Below are positions 8,036-16,214 of a stretch of DNA of 64,000 nt, in pieces (position 1 is the first letter of the stretch; every line of letters starts with the position of its first letter). This stretch comes from Paenibacillus sp. LHD-38 (GTDB lineage: Bacteria > Bacillota > Bacilli > Paenibacillales > Paenibacillaceae). The notes beneath the pieces were generated by a model. That model worked only from the letters and a program-made list of their open reading frames with translations, made no database searches and was not told the DNA's origin. The stretch is from assembly GCF_031157315.1 (NCBI RefSeq), contig NZ_JAVIFU010000026.1, positions 26,716 to 90,715 of the forward strand, given 5' to 3'. A program made the position numbers and the translations under genes.

Positions 8036-8148
8036 AAGTGCAATTCGTATGCCGATTTCTGCCGTTGGAGAAACCGATAGGCTATCTAGCTGTACGTAAG
8101 TATATTTAAGTATGGGTCATCAGCCTGCTCCGGCTTTAGGGCCGTAGA
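8036..8148 (-). pseudogene. Duplicated relic of the lasso synthetase 3' end
   Basis: This stretch aligns over about 105 bases with the last part of the synthetase gene at 8334-8425, sharing for example GGGTCATCAGCCTGCTCC and the GATAGGC...AAGTA pattern. It carries scattered substitutions and small indels. It has no start or domain of its own, and sits between precursors 2 and 3 just as the intact synthetase end sits before precursor 3. It marks a tandem duplication of a synthetase-tail plus precursor unit. Confidence 0.85.
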
Positions 8149-8160
8149 AATCTAGGAATC

Positions 8161-8298
8161 CTAGGAATCATAAACATCGAGGTCTACGAGCTTGCCGTCA
8201 ACATAAGTAAAGTCCATTTTCGCAACACCGAAACCTGCCATAGTCTCTGAAACATTCATCACTTCCAGGGAAAGGGCTGTCCATTGTTTTTTCTCCAT
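8161..8298 (-). CDS. Lasso peptide precursor 3 (paeninodin-like)
   Basis: A 45-codon gene 35 bp downstream of synthetase 1, with a GGAGGTG ribosome site. The leader has Thr at -2; the core begins A-G-F-G-V-A-K-M-D and ends Y-D-S. Its position next to the intact synthetase makes it the likely ancestor of precursors 1 and 2. No terminator separates it from the downstream relic and precursor 2. Confidence 0.9.
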   Translation of the reverse strand: MEKKQWTALSLEVMNVSETMAGFGVAKMDFTYVDGKLVDLDVYDS

Positions 8299-8333
8299 TA
8301 TACTTCACCTCCTCTCAAGTGCAGTTCGTATTT

Positions 8334-10256
8334 CTATTGCAGCCGTTTGAGAAAACGATAGGCAATCAAGCTGCGCATAAGTAACTTTAAGTGAGGGTCA
8401 TCAGCCTGCTCCGGCTTAATGGCCGAACCTACCATGCTCATCGATTCCTTCACCTGCATCAGGTTCAAGTAGCGGGAAGCCTGCTCATCCCTGCACAGCG
8501 TACGAAGCTCTTCTTCTATAGACGGCCACCGGGGTATAATCCGATGTACCCAATCCATGCCTTGAACGCCTCGTGTCCGCTGATTCAATCGTACTTTGTC
8601 CGGCAAAATATTTTTGGTGGCTCTTCGGATAAGAGAACGCCCGAAGCCATTCTTCACATATTGCTCCACGGGGATCGACAAGCAAAACTTAATAAGGCGT
8701 ATATCGCTGGTTGCATCCCGTTCCCATATGCCCAGGCGATAGGATGACTTCGCCGAAATGGTGCCCTGCATGCTTAAAACCGCCTGATTTCTGAAATAAT
8801 CCTCGCGTTCCCGCAGCATTTGATACGTTGACTCCCGCAAACCGACATCATACTGCGACAGCTTCTCGAGTACCCCGGAGCTCCTTGCAAAATCAGCTTG
8901 AATGATGGAAGGTACTCCAGGTTGAAACGAAGCCGCTTTTTCCGGAAAAACCTGCTGTCTAATCGCGCGAACGATTCGTTTCCGGCCAGTGCCCAGCTGT
9001 CTGCCGTACATTGAAATCTCACGGTATAATTGGAGCCATTGGAGCTTCTTAAGCATCAAGCTGTAATAACCGATAGCTGAACCCCAGGATATCGAGTAAT
9101 TCCCTCTTGCGCCCGTGAGCAAGACACCTACGCCTTGACGCGCCGCTTCTTCATGAATGCCTTTAACCCAGAATGCATTTTCGAAATTTTTGTATGGCCC
9201 TTCTAAACTGTCGATCCATTCATCAATCTCAGTAAAAGGACTTATCCCCGGGAAATCTAATAAGTTCGCCTTAATATTTCCTACATAATCGACGATGGAC
9301 TGAATATAAGGACTTTCATCCGCAAACATACTTCTGGGCGTCCAATCTTTGAAATCACGTTCGGGAATGTAGCTGTAGGCCTGTAAGCTCTTGCCTTCCT
9401 TGGCGAGCATCCTCGCTGCGAACCCTGACACCGAGCCGGAATCAAGTCCCCCGCTAAGGGTAACTCCCACCTGCTTGAAGGTACGCAATCTGGAGCGAAC
9501 CGATTCTTGGAAAATTTCCTGAAAGGCCTCCACATATTCGTCATCAGAGCCCAAGGTTAGGCTCTTTTCCGGCATTAATGAGCCATACTTTGCAACCGTA
9601 AGCTTCCCCTCTTGCAAAGTAAACGTGTGTGCCGGAGGCAGCTGCAAAACATCTGCATAATAGGTCGTATGGACATCGACAGCATCCAAGAGCGTCGGTA
9701 TCGCCAAAAATTCGGCAAACCTCTCTTCGCATAGTCTCTTATCTATTCCCGCTAGGGAGAATAGCGGATGGATTACACTGCAGAACGAGAATTGATTCGA
9801 ACTGTGGTGATAATAAAGGGTCCTGCTTGCAAGCTGATCTCTCGCCCCATACAGCAGCTTTCTGCTTGCATCCCATATAACGAAAGCGAAGTCTCCAATT
9901 AGATAACGCGGCGTCTCCGGACCCCATTTGCGATAAGCCAGCAGAATGAGCTCACTGTCCGTTATCCCGCTTCTTCTGTCTCGCCCAATCTCAAGCTGCT
10001 CGAACAATTGCCCGCGATTGTCAATAATTGCATCAGCGGTTATAACCAGTCCGGATTGCTCATCCCGAAAAGGAAGCCGTTCATTAACCGATTCCGGTGT
10101 AATCCATTGAGCCCGGCAGCCGAGAAGAGCCGACGCATCCTCCCATGTTTCAAAGCTATTTCCTGGAAAATACTGTACAGCTTCCATGAAATCTGCAGTA
10201 CCATCGGCTGAACGAAGAGGCCTATCGAATTGTATAACACCGGCAATAACGCTCAT
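8334..10256 (-). CDS. Lasso peptide macrolactam synthetase 1 (asparagine synthase-like)
   Basis: This 640-residue enzyme should adenylate the ring Asp9 carboxylate and close it on the core N-terminus. The start at 10256 (M-S-V-I-A-G) follows a GGGAGGTGA site. An N-terminal class II glutaminase-like domain (about 1-200) lacks the catalytic Cys at position 2, as expected for a lasso cyclase that uses no ammonia. The synthetase domain has the pyrophosphate loop S-G-G-L-D-S at 258-263. It lies between precursor 4 (upstream) and precursor 3 (downstream). Its probable substrates are precursors 1-3, by proximity only. Confidence 0.9.
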   Translation of the reverse strand: MSVIAGVIQFDRPLRSADGTADFMEAVQYFPGNSFETWEDASALLGCRAQWITPESVNERLPFRDEQSGLVITADAIIDNRGQLFEQLEIGRDRRSGITDSELILLAYRKWGPETPRYLIGDFAFVIWDASRKLLYGARDQLASRTLYYHHSSNQFSFCSVIHPLFSLAGIDKRLCEERFAEFLAIPTLLDAVDVHTTYYADVLQLPPAHTFTLQEGKLTVAKYGSLMPEKSLTLGSDDEYVEAFQEIFQESVRSRLRTFKQVGVTLSGGLDSGSVSGFAARMLAKEGKSLQAYSYIPERDFKDWTPRSMFADESPYIQSIVDYVGNIKANLLDFPGISPFTEIDEWIDSLEGPYKNFENAFWVKGIHEEAARQGVGVLLTGARGNYSISWGSAIGYYSLMLKKLQWLQLYREISMYGRQLGTGRKRIVRAIRQQVFPEKAASFQPGVPSIIQADFARSSGVLEKLSQYDVGLRESTYQMLREREDYFRNQAVLSMQGTISAKSSYRLGIWERDATSDIRLIKFCLSIPVEQYVKNGFGRSLIRRATKNILPDKVRLNQRTRGVQGMDWVHRIIPRWPSIEEELRTLCRDEQASRYLNLMQVKESMSMVGSAIKPEQADDPHLKLLMRSLIAYRFLKRLQ

Positions 10257-10305
10257 GCAATCACCTCCCATCGACTCATATTTCATTACACCTATTTCTT
10301 CCTTA

Positions 10306-10363
10306 CCTTCTTAACGATAAAGGAAGCTTCCGTGAACTTAAACCTTCTTTATCGTTAAGAAGG
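10306..10363. repeat. Long inverted repeat upstream of synthetase 1
   Basis: Arms of about 21 bp (CCTTCTTAACGATAAAGGAAG at 10306-10326 and its near-perfect complement at 10343-10363) flank a 16-base spacer. It lies in the 168-bp gap between precursor 4 and synthetase 1, next to the terminator-like hairpin at 10363-10393. It could be an RNA processing or attenuation element, or a small mobile remnant. Confidence 0.7.
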
Positions 10364-10393
10364 GCCCTTATACGTTATAAAAGTATAAGGGCC
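10363..10393 (-). terminator. Hairpin after lasso precursor 4
   Basis: Perfect 11-bp arms GGCCCTTATAC and GTATAAGGGCC surround a 9-base loop 32 bp past the stop of precursor 4. On the minus strand the following bases are CTTCTTAAC, not a clean T-run. It may be a weak terminator or a 3'-stabilising stem that lets the precursor outlast the enzyme mRNA. Confidence 0.55.
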
Positions 10394-10424
10394 ATGAAAA
10401 TAATGGGACTAGTAGTAAGTCATC

Positions 10425-10574
10425 CTAAGAGTCCAAGTCCTCATGAGGGTGACCATTATTGTTACCTTTACCATTTCTGTCAGGATACACTCCATTTTTT
10501 CCACCCATGGTCGCGCTGACATCAAGGAGTTCCAACGTCAGTTGCTGCCATTCTTTCTTCATTTCCTTTGTCAT
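10425..10574 (-). CDS. Lasso peptide precursor 4 (second core family)
   Basis: A 49-codon gene with an AAGGAGGTGA ribosome site. The leader of 23 residues ends S-A-T-M, keeping Thr at -2. The predicted 26-residue core begins G-G-K-N-G-V-Y-P-D, so a Gly1-Asp9 ring is likely, and is rich in Gly, Asn and His before ending D-L-D-S. The C-terminal Ser kinase site is kept although the core shares almost nothing else with precursors 1-3. It directly follows synthetase 2 (27 bp), its likely partner. Confidence 0.88.
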   Translation of the reverse strand: MTKEMKKEWQQLTLELLDVSATMGGKNGVYPDRNGKGNNNGHPHEDLDS

Positions 10575-10601
10575 TTGTATCACCTCCTTTCATACGGGGC
10601 G

Positions 10602-12539
10602 TTATGAAAATTGCCTTATAAAGCGGTAAACAATTAAGCTTTGCATTAATAATCTTATATTCGGATCAAAGGCTAATTCAGGTTTGGGTGAGTTTCCAAT
10701 TTTCGAAAGTGATTCTTTAATTTGTTTCACATTTAAAAAATACGAAGCCCCGGAATCACGACAAAGCTGATGAAGTTCTTCCGTAAAAGCACTCCACGAT
10801 GGAATCATGCGATGGATCCAGTCCGCCCCCTGCACACCCCGAACGCGAAGATTGAACCGGACTTTATCGGGTAAATAATTTTCGGTCGATCTTCGAATTA
10901 AAGAGCGGTCCATACCATTTTGGACATACTGTTCTACAGGCACGGATAAGCAAAATCGAACCACCCTGGGATCACAGGTCGGATCCCTTTCCCTGACGGC
11001 ATAACGTAACGATAATTTCGTTGATGACGTCCCCTGATGGTTTAAGAACGACAAATTTTCGAACTGATAGAATCTTGCCGCAAATTCGTTCATTGAAAAT
11101 TCGGTCAATCCTACATTATGGTTTTTAAGTTTATCGAAGACTTTGGTTCGTTCCGCTAAATCCGGTTGGATTAAAAGCGGGGTATCCGACCTAGGCTTCG
11201 AAAAAAAAGACGGATCCAGAAATGGAAATGCCAGTTTGCCGATTATGGGCAGCAATCGGGATCTCCCTATTCTCATATTTCTGCCATAGAGCTTCAGTTC
11301 ATGGTTAAAACGTATCCAGCGCAGCTTTCTTAAAAGCTGAGCGTAGTAATCCAGCGCCGGACCCCAAGAGATAGTGTAATTTCCACTCCCTCCATTCAGC
11401 AATACTCCGACTCCGTGCTTCTCCGCTTGCTCGAGAATCCCTTTGATCCAGAATGAATTTTCAAAAAACTTATAAGGCGCCTCCATCAGCTCGAGCAGGT
11501 CATTCATTTCCTCAAATGAGTTTCGACCCGAGAAGTCCAAATTGTTGTGCGCGATATTTCCTACATGTTGAACCGTGGCTTGGATATAAGGACTCTCATC
11601 GGCAATCAAGCTTTTTGGTGTCCAATCCACAAAATCAGAGGGAGGGACATAACTGTAGGTTTGTAATGTTTTCCCTTCCTGCCGCAACGGGTTTGCGGCA
11701 AAGCTTACGACAGCCCCCGAATCCAACCCTCCGCTTAAGCTTGCACCAACTTTCCGGTATGTCCGGAGCTTCGATGTAACGGCTTCCTGAAAGACTTCAC
11801 GAAATGCTTCTTCGTATTCGCCGTTTGTTTTTAGTTTAAGCTTCCCGCCAGGCGTTATGAATGTCCCGTATTGCTCCAATGCAATGTTTCCGTCCGCCAC
11901 CGTAATCGAATGGCCGGGAGGAATTTGATCGATATTATGATAAACCGTGGAGTGAACATCGATCGTATCCAAAATGATAGGGATCATGAGAAACTCGGTC
12001 AACCATGACTCATTCAGTTCCTTCTTGACACCGGAAATAGTAAACAGCGGATTCATCACCGTGCAAAATGCAAACTGTCGTGAATGATGATAATAATACA
12101 GCGTTCGATTTCCCGACAGATCACGCGCGCCGAAAAGATGGCGTTTTTGCTCATCCCATATGATGAAAGCAAAGTCTCCTATCAGGTATCGCGGGGCTTC
12201 CTTCCCCCATTTCAGGTATGCCGCCAAAATAAGCTCGCTGTCCGTCATCTGTTTCCGGCGGAAATGCTCCACCTGCAACCGGTTAAATAATTCCTCCCTG
12301 TTGTCAATGATCGCGTCTGCGGTAATGGCAAGCTTATGTTGTTCGTCGTAAAAGGGCAGCCGTTCTTTAGTCGATTCGGGTGTGATCCATTGCGCGTGAC
12401 AACCTAAAAATACGAAACGGTCATGCCAAACCCGCACATCATTGGCAGGGTATTTTTGCAAGGCTTGCATCATATTTCCGATCGTTTCGACAGATACAGG
12501 TTCTTCATTACAATTAAAAACACCGGTTATCGCACTCAT
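10602..12539 (-). CDS. Lasso peptide macrolactam synthetase 2 (asparagine synthase-like)
   Basis: A 645-residue paralogue of synthetase 1 with the same order: a glutaminase-like N-domain without Cys2 (M-S-A-I-T-G) and a synthetase domain with S-G-G-L-D-S at 259-264. A TTGGAG site precedes the ATG. The two enzymes are clearly homologous throughout but well diverged, so this is not a recent duplication. Precursor 4 follows directly, which suggests one cyclase per core family. It sits 50 bp downstream of the ABC exporter gene. Confidence 0.9.
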   Translation of the reverse strand: MSAITGVFNCNEEPVSVETIGNMMQALQKYPANDVRVWHDRFVFLGCHAQWITPESTKERLPFYDEQHKLAITADAIIDNREELFNRLQVEHFRRKQMTDSELILAAYLKWGKEAPRYLIGDFAFIIWDEQKRHLFGARDLSGNRTLYYYHHSRQFAFCTVMNPLFTISGVKKELNESWLTEFLMIPIILDTIDVHSTVYHNIDQIPPGHSITVADGNIALEQYGTFITPGGKLKLKTNGEYEEAFREVFQEAVTSKLRTYRKVGASLSGGLDSGAVVSFAANPLRQEGKTLQTYSYVPPSDFVDWTPKSLIADESPYIQATVQHVGNIAHNNLDFSGRNSFEEMNDLLELMEAPYKFFENSFWIKGILEQAEKHGVGVLLNGGSGNYTISWGPALDYYAQLLRKLRWIRFNHELKLYGRNMRIGRSRLLPIIGKLAFPFLDPSFFSKPRSDTPLLIQPDLAERTKVFDKLKNHNVGLTEFSMNEFAARFYQFENLSFLNHQGTSSTKLSLRYAVRERDPTCDPRVVRFCLSVPVEQYVQNGMDRSLIRRSTENYLPDKVRFNLRVRGVQGADWIHRMIPSWSAFTEELHQLCRDSGASYFLNVKQIKESLSKIGNSPKPELAFDPNIRLLMQSLIVYRFIRQFS

Positions 12540-12589
12540 TATTTCTCCAATCTTTCCGGTTATGTTTGATAGCGGTTGTGTTGTCGGAA

Positions 12590-14395
12590 CTAACTGTTAA
12601 CGCCTGTTTGATAGTTGAGCAGTTGTCTGAACTTTCCTTTGGCCTCTTGAGACAGCTGTTTATAGCCGCCTTGCTGAATAACCTCACCCTGCTCTATGAC
12701 AATGACCTGATCCGCATTGCGGATGGTCGATAATCGGTGTGCAATGACAATAATGGTCATGCTTCCCTTTAGACGGTCAAGCGCCTCCTGAATCAGCCGT
12801 TCATTCTCACTGTCCAGCGCGCTGGTCGCTTCATCCAGCACTAGAATGGAGGGACGCTTCAGTATGGCTCTAGCGAGTACAATCCGCTGCCGCTCTCCCC
12901 CGGACAACCGGATGCCCCTGTCACCGATGACCGTATCCAAACCTTGCGGCAGCATGCGTACAAATTCATCGGATACTGAGAATTTCAAAGCGTTCCACAG
13001 CTCGGTGTCCTCGGCATACGGGTCAACCAGCTTCAAGTTATCCCGAATGCTCGCATTAAAGAGAAAGGGATCCTGTGCCACATAGCCGATTGCACTCCGC
13101 AGTGAGAGAAGCTGCTTCTCGTCTCTCAGCGTAACGCCGTCAATCAGCACTTGCCCTCTCTCCGGTTGAATAAGCCCCATGAGCATATCAATCAGCGTGC
13201 TTTTCCCCGCACCGGACATACCAACGATAGCCGTCATGCGATTCGCTGGAATATAGACGTTAATATCACGCAGAGCAAATACCGGCTCTTTAGGGTCGTA
13301 CCGGTAATTGACTTGTCTGCATTCGATTCCTTCCTGCAATTGAAATTGCTTTCCCCTGTCCGAAGAGCCTGACAAGTTGAGCTCCTTCTCCTGCTCATAT
13401 TCCTGCTGCAGCTTACGCATTGCTTTAAAAGCGGGCAGATTGGTCGCCAGCTGTTCGATATTCGACTGAATCCCGATAAATCTCGGCCAAAGCCGCGAGA
13501 AGATGAGAACAACCAGAATCAATTGCTCAGCCGGCGTGTGGAAGACCTCTAAAGCTAAATAGACGAATCCGGCAATAAGCGTTATGGAAGAGATCCGGTA
13601 GATGAACTGGGACAAAGAATTGATTCGTATTAATTGGTTAACGTTGCTCTCCAGCTCCTTGCTCATGTTGTTGAACCAACTGATATGGGAGCGTTCAAGC
13701 CTGTTGCTCTTAATATCCTTGATGCCGTTGAAATGATCGCTTATTCCTGCAAAATAGCTCTGAGACAGCTCTGATGTCTTATCGCCAATATGTCCCGCCT
13801 TCTTAATAAACCTGCGCGAGAATAGAGCGAGTATTCCGCCGCTTATAAGCACGACGGCCGTTAACAACGGAGACAGCCAGAAGGCCAGACCGATTTGAAT
13901 AGCCGTAAAAATAATGGCTGTGACCATCTGCAGGAAGAGGGAAGTGCCGTAGCTGACCCGTCCGAGCTCGTTGACCATGACATGATGAAAATCCGACTTC
14001 CTCTTGCGGAGGAAGAACTCCCACTTCGCCCCAAGCAGCCCCTGATACGTTTCCGTCCTGAGCGAACGGACGAAGTTCTGCAAAATCCGTGAGTTCAACA
14101 CCATCTGGCTTCGCTGAAGCAAAGCTTGTCCCCCTACGATCATCACGTATATCGCTAGTACGATCGGTAAGTTTAACTCGATCGACGATGACTCGATGAA
14201 TGTGAATAAGGAAGAGACAAGCGGCACTTCATCCATATTCATTTGAAATACACCTATAATGCTAAGCATAGGAACGATCATATAGATTCCGATGCCGTCC
14301 AGACAGCTGATAACGAATGTAGTGAACATATTGAGGTACAGACGGAATCCTGAAACCTGGTGCATTTTTCGAATAAAATAGAATAAATCCTTCAT
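12590..14395 (-). CDS. Lasso peptide ABC exporter (fused TMD-NBD)
   Basis: This 601-residue half-transporter has an N-terminal transmembrane domain with about six helices (residues 20-320) and a C-terminal ATPase with Walker A G-M-S-G-A-G-K-S-T, signature L-S-G-G-E-R-Q and Walker B I-L-V-L-D-E-A-T-S-A-L-D. It corresponds to the D protein of lasso clusters, which exports mature peptide and gives immunity. There is no N-terminal C39 peptidase, consistent with leader removal by the separate B2 protein. It is transcribed with the B2, B1 and kinase genes. Confidence 0.9.
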   Translation of the reverse strand: MKDLFYFIRKMHQVSGFRLYLNMFTTFVISCLDGIGIYMIVPMLSIIGVFQMNMDEVPLVSSLFTFIESSSIELNLPIVLAIYVMIVGGQALLQRSQMVLNSRILQNFVRSLRTETYQGLLGAKWEFFLRKRKSDFHHVMVNELGRVSYGTSLFLQMVTAIIFTAIQIGLAFWLSPLLTAVVLISGGILALFSRRFIKKAGHIGDKTSELSQSYFAGISDHFNGIKDIKSNRLERSHISWFNNMSKELESNVNQLIRINSLSQFIYRISSITLIAGFVYLALEVFHTPAEQLILVVLIFSRLWPRFIGIQSNIEQLATNLPAFKAMRKLQQEYEQEKELNLSGSSDRGKQFQLQEGIECRQVNYRYDPKEPVFALRDINVYIPANRMTAIVGMSGAGKSTLIDMLMGLIQPERGQVLIDGVTLRDEKQLLSLRSAIGYVAQDPFLFNASIRDNLKLVDPYAEDTELWNALKFSVSDEFVRMLPQGLDTVIGDRGIRLSGGERQRIVLARAILKRPSILVLDEATSALDSENERLIQEALDRLKGSMTIIVIAHRLSTIRNADQVIVIEQGEVIQQGGYKQLSQEAKGKFRQLLNYQTGVNS

Positions 14396-14416
14396 AAGAA
14401 AAACCCCTAATGCGGA

Positions 14417-14908
14417 TTACCGCTCAATTGTCGACAGAACCGCAGCTTCTGTGTGATTCCCGAACACGGCAACGACAGCATACCGTTCCAGTCTCTCATT
14501 GCCGGTTACATAATACGACCCGCTGCGCAGCCAAGCGTGAGCAATCATTTTCCCCGTCTCATCCCTGCCGCTGCCCAGATAGAGCGTACTCGCGATTCCT
14601 CTTCGCTGCAGCATCTTCATCGCCGCGACAGCCTTAACCATGCACTGACTTTCCCACCATGTGATGCGGCTCATCGCATGAACGGCCTTGGATACCTTAC
14701 GATGGATGAGATCCTGCTCCATAGTGCTCGTATATGGTGTCTCCCTCATATGCTCGCCAAGAGAAGGTGCTACTTTTGCGAATGGCAGCAGCTTAAGCAC
14801 CCTCGCCAAAGCTAAATAAAAATAAGCTTCCACATACATCCGCTTCAAGTCTGCGGGGTAAGCTATAAATCTCTTAACTTTTCTTATCGCTTTCCTATAC
14901 AAGTCCAT
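14417..14908 (-). CDS. Lasso leader peptidase B2 (transglutaminase-like)
   Basis: A 163-residue transglutaminase-like cysteine protease (lasso_B2 / Transglut_core3 type) that removes the leader before cyclisation. The probable catalytic Cys89 is in W-E-S-Q-C-M-V-K-A and His124 in I-A-H-A-W. The start overlaps the stop of the B1 gene (TAATG), so the two halves of the split B protein are translationally coupled. Confidence 0.92.
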   Translation of the reverse strand: MDLYRKAIRKVKRFIAYPADLKRMYVEAYFYLALARVLKLLPFAKVAPSLGEHMRETPYTSTMEQDLIHRKVSKAVHAMSRITWWESQCMVKAVAAMKMLQRRGIASTLYLGSGRDETGKMIAHAWLRSGSYYVTGNERLERYAVVAVFGNHTEAAVLSTIER

Positions 14909-15201
14909 TATTCCTTCCTAACTTGTATGAGTCCTTCTGCTGCAAGCTTCTGCAAGAAATTGCAAACTTGCTGTTCGCAATCTCCCGGCTCTATCTCATA
15001 CTCGGTCACTAGTTGCTTAACCATATCTTTTATGGACACAGGGGATGCCATCAGCTCCCACACTCGGCCCCCGAGCTGGCCTAAGTTGTAGTACTTGCCG
15101 TTCTCGATGCTCAGCATGATCTTCTCCCCGTTCATTTCGCTTACGAGGTAACCATCCGACTGTGCAACAAGTTCGTTAGCGGTAATTAATTCAACGCTCA
15201 T
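14908..15201 (-). CDS. Lasso B1 protein, PqqD-like RiPP recognition element
   Basis: A 97-residue PqqD-like protein with the E-N-G-K-Y-Y-N-L...G-R-V-W-E-L core (about 32-52) and a winged-helix C-terminal half. In split-B lasso systems it binds the precursor leader and delivers it to B2 and the synthetase. With two synthetases and four precursors in this cluster it is the only recognition element, so it presumably serves both core families. The start overlaps the kinase stop by 4 bases (ATGA). Confidence 0.92.
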   Translation of the reverse strand: MSVELITANELVAQSDGYLVSEMNGEKIMLSIENGKYYNLGQLGGRVWELMASPVSIKDMVKQLVTEYEIEPGDCEQQVCNFLQKLAAEGLIQVRKE

Positions 15202-16127
15202 GAAATAACAACCTCCCTTTTATTAGTCAAACTGACAATTTGATCAACCAAGTTAAAGGCAGAAAAGCCGTCTGCCGGGCGGCGGAGCTGGTACACCGGG
15301 AGCCCGGAAGCAAGCCGGGCAATCGATTGAAATTGCCATTGCTGCAGGTTCAACAGATGGAGAAGGGAATTCCGATAGGTATGCACATTTAAGACATGAA
15401 GCCCTTCTAATCTGTTATAAGCTTTAAGAGACGGTTCTGGTTCGGAAGCTTTGATAAGCTCAACTACCCCGGCGAGAGGGAGAGGCTCTCTGCAAAATTG
15501 GGACCGTATAGGCACCGCGTATTTGTTAACCCTTTGGTAAATCGATGAATAGTTGTGAGAAAGCAATCCTAATTGTTCTATGCTTTCCTCCCACAGCTTC
15601 TGCTGCGGATAGGAAGGATAGACAGTAGCTGCTGCCGAATCATTGGATAAGGAGACCGCGATAACGTCATCCGTCATTAATGGATATCCTGAGTGAGCAA
15701 ACGCTGCGGCAAGAGTCGATTTACCGGCACCCGATTCCCCGACAATTGCGTAAACCTTCCCATCAATGACGACTGCACTCCCGTGCAGGGGTAGAATCCC
15801 TCTCTGCATGAGCAGTACACCCATACAGGTTCCGAGCAGGTAAAGCCGAATTTTTGCCTCATCCGCTCCCGGGTATGGATTTACCATTATATGGCTGCCG
15901 GATGTAATGCTGTAAACGGCTGTGTCTGGTACATGAAAGTGAAATCGACCATTGTCGAAGCGGTAGCTCGTCGATGCAAATTGATCCAGGTAATCTTGCT
16001 GCGGTGGATTCAATTCAATTTCTACATCAAATTCCGAAATAATTCCATGTATTTCATATGCTTCAGGCAGAACAATTTTACTTTTAATGTTCAAACCAAA
16101 TATTCGATAATAATTCAGAGTAAGCAC
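15198..16127 (-). CDS. HPr-kinase-like lasso precursor kinase
   Basis: A 309-residue protein related to the C-terminal domain of HPr kinase: L-H-G-S-A-V (about 114), Walker A G-E-S-G-A-G-K-S-T at 130-138 and M-T-D-D-V at 151. Homologues in paeninodin-type clusters phosphorylate the side chain of the C-terminal Ser of the precursor. All four precursors here end in D-S, which supports that role. The listed start is a GTG with only a weak ribosome site, so the exact start is uncertain. Confidence 0.88.
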   Translation of the reverse strand: MLTLNYYRIFGLNIKSKIVLPEAYEIHGIISEFDVEIELNPPQQDYLDQFASTSYRFDNGRFHFHVPDTAVYSITSGSHIMVNPYPGADEAKIRLYLLGTCMGVLLMQRGILPLHGSAVVIDGKVYAIVGESGAGKSTLAAAFAHSGYPLMTDDVIAVSLSNDSAAATVYPSYPQQKLWEESIEQLGLLSHNYSSIYQRVNKYAVPIRSQFCREPLPLAGVVELIKASEPEPSLKAYNRLEGLHVLNVHTYRNSLLHLLNLQQWQFQSIARLASGLPVYQLRRPADGFSAFNLVDQIVSLTNKREVVIS

Positions 16128-16140
16128 CCCGTTTAATAAG

Positions 16141-16169
16141 TAGTATAAACTTTGTATTTATTTATACTA
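16141..16169 (-). promoter_or_regulatory. AT-rich inverted repeat upstream of the kinase gene, possible internal promoter
   Basis: AGTATAAA and TTTATACT arms lie in the 87-bp gap between the nucleotidyltransferase and kinase genes. On the minus strand one arm reads as a TATACT -10 sequence, but no good -35 is seen. It may be an operator or an internal promoter for the core lasso genes. Confidence 0.35.
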
Positions 16170-16214
16170 TTCGTAATTAAAATTCATTTTATGTCGCTTT
16201 TTTCTAAATAAAAA

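Noticed and set aside
8036..8148. An extra small gene between precursors 2 and 3
   Set aside because: No start codon or intact frame; it is a decayed copy of the synthetase 3' end.
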